Below, in pieces: positions 1 to 9,076 of a stretch of 64,000 nucleotides of DNA (the stretch's first letter is position 1; each line of letters opens with the position of its first letter). The position numbers and the translations under genes are program-made. Source of the stretch: Isoetes taiwanensis. Taxonomy: Eukaryota > Streptophyta > Lycopodiopsida > Isoetales > Isoetaceae. Location of the stretch: contig JAJEKV010000018.1 in the NCBI GenBank assembly GCA_021234155.1, positions 15,866,180-15,930,179 on the forward strand. Direction: 5' to 3'. Below the pieces are notes generated by a model. It was given only the letters and a program-made list of their open reading frames with translations, ran no database searches and was not told where the DNA came from.

Positions 1-1411
1 CCCCCGACTCGTCTTCTTTGGAATCATTGGGTTGTCGTTCTTTGATTAGCACCCTTCCCCTATGATTTAACCTCGCTCCCCACGCTTTCCTTCCCTCTTT
101 CCATTTTGCTACCACCTCTTTGCCTTCCCTCTTCTTCTAAACTGTCTGCTCCTCTTCTTGTTGTTCCTGCTGTTGGGGTTGCTCTTGCTCTTCTCTTCTT
201 GAAGAAGGGGATCCCACAAATTATGTTTTGGTCGAGCTCTATGGTGATTCACCCTAAGTGTTGGGTGGCTGCTCCTTCATAGAGTGGTACGACTCATCTG
301 ATGAGCTAGAGCTGCCCAGTTCTTCGCCTGGTCTAGGTCGCAAGACTTAGGAATCTGCTTGTCGCTACCCACTGCACGAATTGCAATGTTTACACGCGAT
401 CTACAGCTCCTAACTTTCCTCGCAGTTTGTTTGGTCCGTGCCATGTCTTGTAGATTAGAAAACTGATTAATTTTCGCCCGAAATCTTTTGAGAAGGCTAG
501 AAGGCTGATTTAGGACCAAATTAGGGAAAGAGATTAAAATAGGGTTTAAAAAGGCAAGACACTCACACATGTGGGAGAATATTCTGATTTTATGAGATTA
601 TTACTATTTTTAGCCACCCTAATTAAGGGTGACCCCCCCCCTTCCCCCCCAATTTTGATCTTAATTGTTTCTATAATTTTTAGGCTACCAATTATAAATT
701 TATGTCGTATCCCACTGGGATCGTCGATTTGCTCCGATTTGGACAATTTTTTAACCCATTTCGCATGGAATCATAGTATTCATATATATTTTTCATACCA
801 ATATTCATTCGACTCAATTATTCTTCCCTCCCACGTCTACAACTTAGTCTAGTTTATGACCTTGCTAATGGGAAAAATAATTTCGCCCACTTTCGAGGTT
901 CAAGACTGGAATCCTCATTCTGATCCTTCACTAGGCTAGTTAGCTACCTATTTAGGATCATATAGCCAGTGCTTGATCTTGGTCAACTAAGATCATTGCT
1001 CGGATACCATTGTGACGTTTCCCGCATAATATATGATGCCCCCCCGTTATGTGGTGCTCAGTCACTTCATAGACTCCATAGCCCAGTGGGCTCTATGCAC
1101 AGGCCGCATATGATAGGAACTAAGGGGTGTAAATGCACCAACATCATATATCTACATAACATGATAAATGACAAGAATAACATCTAATTCTAATCATATG
1201 CATCTAACTTACAGTTAAGGTTCATTTATTAGAGTTCATAATCCGAACCAAATTCTTGAAACTATTAGTTTAAGAAAACTCGTTGACATAGTCTTATTGG
1301 ACCCAACGAGTGGCATCATGTTTCCATCAGATTGATCATTAACAACAAAGCTCCAACTGGATGAGATATAGTCTCTATCGACATGCTACTTCAATATATT
1401 GGGCTGCTACA
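1..1411 (-). mobile_element. LTR retrotransposon 5' end, copy 1 (LTR plus leader)
   Basis: Read on the minus strand, an LTR runs from 1411 to 1011. It begins TGTAGCAGCCC and ends AACGTCACA, so it has TG...CA ends. One base later, at 1009-997, comes TGGTATCCGAGCA, which resembles the initiator-Met tRNA primer-binding site of plant Copia elements. Positions 996-1 are the leader and a short reading frame. The copy continues beyond the window start, and no gag or pol is visible. A near-identical copy lies at 19868-21330; homology stops just past the LTR end in both (AATGT against AATGC), which marks the element boundary. The superfamily cannot be assigned without pol. Confidence 0.7.
415..444 (-). 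pseudogene. Histone H3 first-exon fragment inside the retrotransposon leader
   Basis: The minus strand from 444 to 415 encodes MARTKQTARK, the start codon plus residues 1-9 of the histone H3 tail. It is followed directly by GTTAGG, which can act as a phase-0 splice donor. The rest of H3 is absent downstream; the frame continues into unrelated sequence to 277. Upstream, at about 536-546, the minus strand has AAACCCTA, a telo-box-like motif common in leaders and promoters of plant histone and ribosomal genes. I infer a captured H3 5' UTR and first coding exon. The alternative, a retroelement protein that mimics the H3 tail, cannot be excluded. The second element copy keeps the same ten codons at 20353-20324. 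Confidence 0.6.
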
Positions 1412-1518
1412 AATGTGTAACAATCTTCCCATGTTGCTAACATATCTCGCTTTCCTAATATGTCATTCATCACACTCCATATAAGTAACACAGAAGTTTT
1501 TGCACATATCCAACAATC

Positions 1519-2187
1519 ATGGACTACGGCGCGATGGCCTATGTTGGGTTCCCAACCCTATTTCTTTGGTGCATTGCTTCCTTATGGACGGCCCTAAACC
1601 TGCAAAAGCCCTTAAAAGGCGAGGTTGGTTGTTCGGGTATAGCTCGCCACCACCGCCACCTCCACCATTGTGCGGATTTGGTATGGATTATTTTCTATGA
1701 TAAGATGTAAGTTAGCCATTTATTTTTAACATTCTAATAAATATTTTTAAATGTAGCGTGTAAATGCGGCATAGTCCTTTTTTTTTCATATGCCTGGTGT
1801 TCATCCTTGTGGTTATGGGCAGGTCTTCTCTAGAAGAAGAAGAAATCGTGCAGTCGACAAGCAAGACGAAGAGCAGGGAAATCCGAGATATCATCAAGGC
1901 ACCCACCCTGAAGATAGGTGGAATGAATTGCAAAGCACGATGACGCTCGAAGAATGGGAGGTTGCGAAAAGAGCCGTTCAACGAAGTAGGACGAGGTACG
2001 ACTATGAACCTGCTTGGCATAGTTCATACACTCCTTCGGAATATCTTAGGCCCATTCCCGAGGAGGAGGAGATAGTACCTCGACGAAAGAGCATCGACCG
2101 TTGTTCACGTTCCCATGGACGTCTTTCCTCTTCAAGCTCTATTAAAGATCATGCACAACCTGCACGTCAACATGTCTTTGAGTATAA
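1519..2187 (+). CDS. Exons of an unrecognised gene
   Basis: Two open stretches look like exons. The first starts with ATG at 1519 and stays open to a donor-like AT|GTAAGT near 1707-1708. The second begins after the acceptor-like TTATGGGCAG at 1824-1833 and stays open to 2191, with a donor-like AA|GTGAGT near 2187. The long frame of the second exon is rich in Arg, Glu and Ser; it contains WNELQSTMTLEEWEVAKRA, an EEEE stretch, and a Ser-rich patch. The phase of the two exons does not join cleanly in that long frame, so the splice model is uncertain. I recognise no domain. It could be a host gene fragment or part of a transposon gene. Confidence 0.3.
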
Positions 2188-2353
2188 GTGAGTTCATCTT
2201 GAATTATGCCATTTTTTGTTCACTAACACATATTCATATGTCTTAACCCTGTAGTCGTATGTTGAGTGTAGTCCTTCCAAGTATGATTTCATTAATTGGA
2301 GAAAATAACGCAATTTTGAGAATTTTAAGCACACCTAATTTGCTCAAGCATAA

Positions 2354-3276
2354 GGGCAAAAGTATGCTAGTGGGTATCAAATAAACGCCGATGCAAAGAC
2401 ACAAAGACCCAAAGACTTTCCAAAGACTTTTTTTTTTTTTTTTTTTCATAATCGGCCATGCAATTCGATCATACATGCAAAATTTCAGGGCCTAATTTGG
2501 GATATTGAGTGAGCAATTAGAGAAAACCCAATTACTGCAGCAATTTTGGTAAAACAGAACAAAATTTCTTAATTCAGCCCAAATTAAGCTAAATCAGATG
2601 GGGCTTTTCAGATTTTCATAATCAGCCATGCACCCATATCCTACGTGCAAAATTTCAGAACCTAATTTGGGATATTGTGTGAGCAATTAGAGAAAAACCA
2701 TTTCTGCAGCAGTTTTGGTACAGTGAAGAATTTTTTAATTCAGCCCAAATTAAGCTAAATCAGTTGGGGCTTTTCAGATTTTCATAATCGGCCATGCACC
2801 CATATCCTACGTGCAAAATTTCAAGAACCTAATTTGGGATATTGAGTGAAAAATTAAAGAAAAACCATTCTTGCAACAGGTTTTTTGTAAAACAGTGAGA
2901 AATCTCTTAAGTCAGCCCAATTTAAGCAAAATTAGATGGGGCTTTTAGGCTGAATATGGTCGAAATGACAATCCTACCTTGGTGGATAAGTTTTATGAAA
3001 AGATATGATGGATTGAGCAACTAATTGGAGAAATTTGGACTTTGGGTCATTTCTGCGCACTAGTCAGACTCCAATCTAATGAAATCGATGCTAATCTGAT
3101 GGAAAATTCGAGCAATGTGGAATGATTCTTGGCTGAAGAATCCTCTTAACAAATGAAGAGTGTAAAAAAACGAACCCACGAGCACCCACGAGCACCCAAA
3201 AAAAAGCAGGAAGCAGGGGTGCTAAAAGCATGCGTCCGGACGCATGCTTTTGATACCCACCAGCATACTTTTACCC
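2354..3276. mobile_element. 923 bp terminal-inverted-repeat element (PIF/Harbinger-like)
   Basis: The left end reads GGGCAAAAGTATGCTAGTGG. The complement of the right end reads GGGTAAAAGTATGCTGGTGG, and similarity continues through GGTATCAAA. The element is flanked by ATAA on both sides (2350-2353 and 3277-3280), which contains the TAA target duplication usual for PIF/Harbinger elements. No transposase is encoded, so this is a MITE-like non-autonomous element. Its interior is largely the 167 bp tandem repeat described separately. The superfamily call rests only on the TAA duplication and G-rich ends. Confidence 0.6.
2448..2950. repeat. Three tandem copies of a ~167 bp unit
   Basis: Units start at CATAATCGGCCATGC (2448), CATAATCAGCCATGC (2617) and CATAATCGGCCATGC (2782), giving periods of 169 and 165 bases. 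Each contains GGGATATTGAGTGAGC-like and AGCCCAAATTAAGC-like blocks and ends in GATGGGGCTTTT or a close variant. The array lies inside the 923 bp inverted-repeat element. Confidence 0.8.
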
Positions 3277-3442
3277 ATAAATACTTTCACCTAGTTCTCG
3301 AGCCCAAGAAACATGAGGTAATTAACATACACATATACATACAAATTATGTGTTATACTTGTACGTGTACATGATACTTGTAGAAGCCCAATAATGGCCC
3401 TACATTCTACACCAATAATTCACATCAATAATTTTACTTCAC

Positions 3443-3449
3443 TATAAAA
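3443..3449 (+). promoter_or_regulatory. TATA box of the first 80-aa gene
   Basis: TATAAAA lies inside the block ACTTCACTATAAAA, which recurs before the paralogue at 3959-3965 at the same distance from the start codon. AATAATTCAC-type motifs upstream are also shared, so about 80 bases of promoter are conserved between the copies. Confidence 0.6.
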
Positions 3450-3485
3450 ACAGCTCGACTCGGGGGTAGAAGTCATTCATCTTCC

Positions 3486-3728
3486 ATGGCTTCCTCGATG
3501 CCTCGTCCAGAGCACATCCGATCTTTCAAGTGCTACTTGAGCTACAACGATCTGAATGAATGCGCAAGAAATGGTGTTAATCTTGATCCATGGCTCCAAT
3601 CTAAGGCTGATGGTCCTGCTAGTGCTTGCAAGAAGCTCACTCGTGTTGTAGTCCACATTTACTGGCTTCCTGATCAGGAGATCTATGAGCTGAATAGCAT
3701 CACGAGCTTTGGTGTTGATGATGAGTGA
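3486..3728 (+). CDS. Small unrecognised protein, 80 aa, tandem paralogue 1
   Basis: This intact 80-residue frame runs from ATG to TGA. I do not recognise the family. It shares with the next gene a pattern of H-x2-(S/A)(F/I)KC, DL-x2-C, LDP-(W/Y)-L, a Cys near the middle, RV-x-(V/I)-H-x2-WLP, YE-(L/I) and a DE C-terminus. It has no signal peptide or membrane segment and looks like a compact, cytosolic protein with several Cys. A TATA box (3443-3449) and the following leader are conserved with the paralogue. TATA-to-ATG spacing is 43 bases in both, so the 5' leader would be very short. Conservation of coding and promoter sequence between the copies suggests real genes. Confidence 0.6.
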   Translation: MASSMPRPEHIRSFKCYLSYNDLNECARNGVNLDPWLQSKADGPASACKKLTRVVVHIYWLPDQEIYELNSITSFGVDDE

Positions 3729-3958
3729 ATCTGTATCTAGTACCTATGAACTATGTATTACACTCAATGTTATCAGTGATGACTACTGTATTTGTTTATG
3801 ATATAATAATGGTATGAGCACCTATGAACTATGTTTTAAAAGCATACACATATCCATACAAAAGATGTATTATAATTGTATGTATACAACAGTCTTATAC
3901 ACACGCAATAATGGCGGTAAGTCTACCCCAATAATTCACCTCAATAATTCTACTTCAC

Positions 3959-3965
3959 TATAAAA
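3959..3965 (+). promoter_or_regulatory. TATA box of the second 80-aa gene
   Basis: TATAAAA lies in the same ACTTCACTATAAAA context as the first gene and 43 bases before the ATG. The start context CTCCCATGG matches CTTCCATGG of the paralogue. Confidence 0.6.
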
Positions 3966-4001
3966 GCTTCTCACTTCGGGGCTAAAGTTCATTCATCTCC
4001 C

Positions 4002-4244
4002 ATGGATTTTTCGCCTTCATCAGTTCACCACATCGAGGCGATCAAGTGCTCAATGAGCCACTCTGATCTTGGTGGTTGCCTAGACAGGCATCTTCTTCTT
4101 GATCCCTACCTGCGAAGAAAAGCTTTGGACGCTGAGATTCGTTGCCCTGCGCAAATTCGTGTTATGATCCATCTGATTTGGCTTCCTGAGCGCATGAGCT
4201 ATGAGATATCAGGGATCACTACTACAGATCCTGAAGATGAATGA
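4002..4244 (+). CDS. Small unrecognised protein, 80 aa, tandem paralogue 2
   Basis: This is a second intact 80-residue frame, 516 bases downstream of the first ATG and on the same strand. The two proteins have identical length and align without gaps: IKCSMSHSDLGGC corresponds to FKCYLSYNDLNEC, and VMIHLIWLPERMSYEI to VVVHIYWLPDQEIYEL. Sequence identity is modest by eye, so the duplication is not recent, yet both frames remain open; this argues for selection. The Cys in the first motif, the DL-x2-C and the mid-protein Cys are all kept. Function is unknown. The genes sit between a MITE and the downstream end of the transposase gene, so they could be host genes or transposon cargo. Confidence 0.6.
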   Translation: MDFSPSSVHHIEAIKCSMSHSDLGGCLDRHLLLDPYLRRKALDAEIRCPAQIRVMIHLIWLPERMSYEISGITTTDPEDE

Positions 4245-4388
4245 ATCACCTGTTCAACATGTTGCCGTGTAAGATCTCTTGTGTTAAGATGAAAAATGCA
4301 AGACGTAATGAATAATAAATAGTCTATTGTAGTGATGTTATGGATAATAAATAGTCTATTGTGAAATGCTTTAATGTACCTGTAAGAC

Positions 4389-5062
4389 TCAAGTTTCATC
4401 TCCATCCTCAGATGCCTCTTTAGCAAGCAATTCATGTAGCTGGATTCCTACAAGAGGGAGGTATCGTAACCAATAATGGCTTCGGGTTCCACGTACCAAG
4501 CATAGTCTATCGCTTTGAGAGGCCGATAACGGGTCCGCATCATTAGGATTCGGCCTCCACTTCTTATGCCGCCAGTCCCGATCATCGTTGAGCGTGCGGG
4601 GTTCTTTCCTAGCCACCAGGCTCCCACCAAGAAACAAAACCTCGTTATAATGAGGGGCAAGTGGGATCTTGTATTGATCCTTCTTCCGCATAATGCAATC
4701 CATGTAGGACATGCATCTGCTGGTCTTACAAGAAGAAACATACCTTTCTGTACATCTTGGTATGGATCAAATATTTCCACTGCGTTCTTGGGTTTATCCT
4801 TAGCAGGTCCAACGAAGCCAGTCGGAGCGTCATATCGATCAACCTGAATAGATTCAGGCTCGTCAAGCACAACTTGCCTTGTGCGAGGCCAGAAGTTCGG
4901 AATTTCTGCATTGCCCGGGGGTATTTCCCCTAGAACACGCATCACTTCGCACCAGTAGTCTATGACCTCGTTCATGTAGGTATTGGACCACGAGTTCACA
5001 CCGATATTAGCCCAATGCACCATGTACTTCGCAATGGACGACCTCAATGCTCCTATGTCTTT
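4389..5062 (-). pseudogene. C-terminal part of the DUF7869-type transposase, split off by a nested element
   Basis: Minus-strand coding from 5062 downward continues the transposase frame that stops at the nested element's edge at 9125. The TTT target duplication is one Lys codon (AAA on the coding strand), and the frame is restored when the element is ignored. The segment contains VDRYDAPTGFVGPA, EIFDPYQDV and GMFLLVRPADAC. Near 4700 the frame breaks: the reading shifts from 4448-5062 to 4389-4712 (MSYMDCIMRKKDQYKIPL onward, ending EDGDET then stop). The join is by position and frame, not by homology search. The gene is therefore broken at least twice, by the insertion and by the shift. Confidence 0.55.
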
Positions 5063-7865
5063 CACAAGGCCCCCAAAAAATAATCGCTATCAATTTTTTA
5101 CAATGTTTTTTGCATACAACCACTATGATAAGTTAATATTACTTTGTGGGTTAATATGTTGAATAAGCACTACTAGTTACACGATGTGGTTCTCATATAT
5201 ATTTTGTTTTGCTAGTTTATTATCATAGTGTGCTATCATGGTTCTTTATGGTAGTTTGATTATTTGGTTTAGTGCCATGTTTTAGGTATGGGAACTATAA
5301 ACCACTACTTATTGGTTTTGAGTTGTTTGTGCTCCTTACAGTGGGTTTCCTCATGAAGTTGTCCACTCTTTTTTAAATAAACCATACAAGAAAATATTTG
5401 CATTTCTCATTACAAAATATTAGCTAATTGCTAATGCTTTTGTCATCAAGATAGCAAAGGCTTCTACCTTTCAATTTATTTTGTATGGAGAGAAAAGCAA
5501 TGGTATTTTGTACAATGCAATTGGTATTGGTTTATTAAATATAGTAGGACATGCTCAAGATAAAAATCATTGCTGCTTTGATTGATTCAATTGTAATGGT
5601 TTGTACAATATATCAATAAATGTCTATTAAACGTCCCATTCTTATTGTATAGTAGAGAGACTCTAAGTTGTATATACAAAACTATATTAAAGCATCCATG
5701 ATATGTGTTCATGAAGTAACATGGAATATTTAACAAAAGTAATGTGGAATATTTAATAACCTTGTGAACAATCTATACATATTTGGATGTGAGGTAAGGG
5801 CCGGGATTTGAACCTTAGTATCTCCAATTCTTCCCAAGACTAGCAATTCTTACAAAATATTTTTAGATGGAGAAAGCAAGATAATTTCCAACCGATATTT
5901 TGAGCTACACAAAATCGTGCAACCGTATATGGATCTTTCAATAAGCCCATCCTCCTTTGCACAATTGTCTTGAAATCCCTTGTAGTCAGAAGACCCGAAC
6001 CATGCATTCATGAGGCATTTTGCCCGCCATTTTAAGTGATAAATCCAGATCCATTTTTTTTGTTGCCCGCCAAAACACACGATCCAAAATTTAAATTAAT
6101 GTCTTATTGACACATTTCTAGGAAAGGACATTTCTTCTCAATACTAACAACAAATAAAGTTTCATCGTGCAGTAGAGAAGATGTATGCTGCTATAGAGGA
6201 ATGCAAAATTTAAACCATCAAGTGTAACCATACTACAAAAAGCGTCTTGCATAGCTGCCAAGGTACAGATGAAAAATGTCATATGGACGCTGATTACACC
6301 TTCAAGGACAGATTCTCATGAGACAGGAAGCATTACTTAGGCAAGGCGTACCTTCAATAGTTTTGCGTGGAGTCCAGATGCCAAAATCAACATTCTTTCA
6401 AAAATGATTCTCCCCTTCCCTTTGCCGCATATTTTTCCACTACAATAAAAACAACATCTTCATAGTTCCATAAACGCTAGAAAATGAATGTGAATGAACT
6501 TAAAGTATAAATAGACATTGACTAGTCACTTTCAACAAATCGAAACTCGAACGCACAATCTTTATCAAAATGCCTCACAAAAATAACCATTATTTCTCAT
6601 TATATAATACATTGCATATTCCTTACCTGCATTATCCATAGTAAGTTTAGCTCCTTCATTCTTCTAAAACATGATGATCCATATCCTAAATTTGAATGCC
6701 TTTTTCCATACCTGCGTTCATAATAAATGCTACAATTTACGTCAAAAATACTAGTCAAACAGAAAGATAAAAAGAATGATGACTTTTATCACCTAGTCCG
6801 CCATCACAAGATGTGTCGATTGATCAAAAACTATATAACATAAATCCAAGAATTTGATAAGGCTTATGCACTCATATGATTTAAAACAAAAAAAAATAAT
6901 CGGGGCAATCGACTAAACTTCTTTTCGAACTCAAAATCCTCTGATTCGCCTACACTCACTTTTCACATAATCATTTTTGCATCAATGCCACAACTTCCAA
7001 ATAATATTTAATGGTGTTGTATAGACAAAGAAAGAGGTAATGGAAAACAAAAATCACCCGTGGACGTGGTTTTCAAATTAGTGCCATGTTCTTTCTTTAA
7101 TCAAATTGCGATGTCTTCAGAAAGCTACACAATCGATTTTGATCCATTGGGTTAAGCTCTCCTGGCCGAAAAAGTCCATCTCGTACATTGTTTCCTCGCA
7201 AGCTTCACCACCAAATCACGATGGGAATCTGCGGTTCAATTGCACTCGATCCCAAATGCATTATTTAGGAGTGCTTGCATAGAACATAAAATAATGCAAA
7301 GAAAATGAAATGGAAAATCACCTTCGGATGTTGTTTCGAGAATTAATGCCGTGTTTCTTTCTTCGATCAAATCGCGGATGCCTTCGTAAAACTAGACACC
7401 GATTCTGATGCCCTGGAATAAGCTCTTGTGGTGAGAATCACGCCGCTTCCAAATCTGCGGTTCATTGCAATCGCATTCTACCCAAATCCATCTCGAAGCT
7501 TTGCCGCCAAATCCATCCGAAGCTTTGCCGCCTCTTTGCAAAAAACGCCTACCCTAATCGGACGCTCTTGAATTGCCGCTTTTACATTTGATGTTCTTGC
7601 TTATTTTTGTATAAAATATGAAATATGACTCTTCTTTATTTATTCAATGGGAGAGTCCGCCCACGTAAAAACAGACAAGGTAGGCACGATTACGTAGGTT
7701 CCGCGATGATGGATTGATATGTGGCACATCTTTTTTTTTAAATGTTGGATGCATGGAGCATTGTTTTGTTCAACACAGTTTTCATCCGACATTCTCCATT
7801 TTCACCTTGCATTCTTACCCCTTTTCACCCCAAAGAATCGCCCTTACCCTATTTTCACGTTGCAC

Positions 7866-7965
7866 GAACTACACCCCAGTCTAAATTCTGGGGTGTCAAC
7901 ATTGCCTTCACGCTGCCGCGCGTTGGCTCTGTTTCCGCCCCGGAATTTAGACCGGGGTGTAGTTC
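7866..7965. repeat. Inverted repeat with palindromic arms
   Basis: GAACTACACCCCAGTCTAAA at 7866 is matched by the complement of the segment ending at 7965 (GAACTACACCCCGGTCTAAA). Each arm is itself a near-palindrome (CCCC-AGTCTAAATTCT-GGGG). It lies within the nested 4 kb element and could fold as a cruciform. Confidence 0.6.
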
Positions 7966-8040
7966 CTGTATGCAAAAACCTTAACCTATTCCTGGAGCTC
8001 TTTTCTGAGTTATTTGTGCTATAGAAAAGTATGCGTGCTC

Positions 8041-8113
8041 AACACAACCCTAATGCTTATCTAGAAGTGGTTAACCCAGCACAACCCTATTGCTTATCTA
8101 GAAGTGGTTAGCC
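8041..8113. repeat. Short tandem duplication (~37 bp x 2)
   Basis: CACAACCCTAATGCTTATC... is repeated immediately downstream as CACAACCCTATTGCTTATC..., both followed by TAGAAGTGGTTA. No function is apparent. Confidence 0.6.
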
Positions 8114-9076
8114 ATGCTCCGATGCTAAAACATGACACATGGATTTCAAGATGCCATTAACTTAGGAGTTCAGGCGAGGAAAGCTAATTCCAAGGTCATG
8201 TCTCTTTAGGTTTGTGTTATTTTGTTATATCATTCAGCATTGTGTTTCTAACATGCAATCCTGCATTATTTGCAATAGAATGTTATTTCAAATGACTTTT
8301 TGAGCAAAAGGAGAGCATTTTGAGCTTATGGTGCATGAGATTAGCAAGCTTCCAAATCTATATTGCTAGAAATTGCATTTATTAATCAAAACATTGTGGC
8401 ACCAAAACAATATTGTTGTATCTTGTAATGTGAGACAATAAGGATATTGTTAAGTCGCTATATTCTTTATCTTTGTGGGATTAGTAGTGGGAGAATTACA
8501 TATATTGATCATAATTTCAAAGGATAAGCATATGGATTGTCTAATGGATTATAAGATATTGATTCTCATATGACAATCTAAAGTCATCCTTTCACAATTT
8601 GGAATAATCATCACATGTCCAATTTAGGTTAGATTATCTATTCCTAAATGACACATACGAACAAAATAATGCACATAACTATATGACTACCTCATAACTC
8701 AATCAAGATTCTTTAACCAACTCAAAAACGAAGGCACTACCGAGATCCAATATGCACACCACCGTACCATAGATTTATTGTCTGCATAACCCACTGCCAA
8801 TAAGAATTGTGTGGGGATAATAAAACTAACCCCGACAACATGCACAATTTGCACAATGGTTGTAACAAACTACTAGTAGTTTTAAAGGACCAGTATAGTA
8901 TCAACACAACCATCTCATTAGTCACAACTAGTTTTGACAAACCACTATAGCCTTGATAACCATTATTGATAACCATATCACAAACCACTATCATTGCAAT
9001 AAACCATTATGGAGTGTGGTTTTCTTCTATCAAAAAAATTCATGCATAAAAAACCGCATACACCATGGTTTTTACA

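Noticed and set aside
571-852. Plus-strand frames in the retrotransposon leader
   Set aside because: They lie antisense to the element, run through a C-tract, and are repeated at 20480 only because the element is repeated.
6438-6460. CACTACAATAAAA as the missing left CACTA end
   Set aside because: The similarity stops after CACTACAA, there are no TCGTTTAACGAC motifs nearby, and it lies inside the nested 4 kb element.
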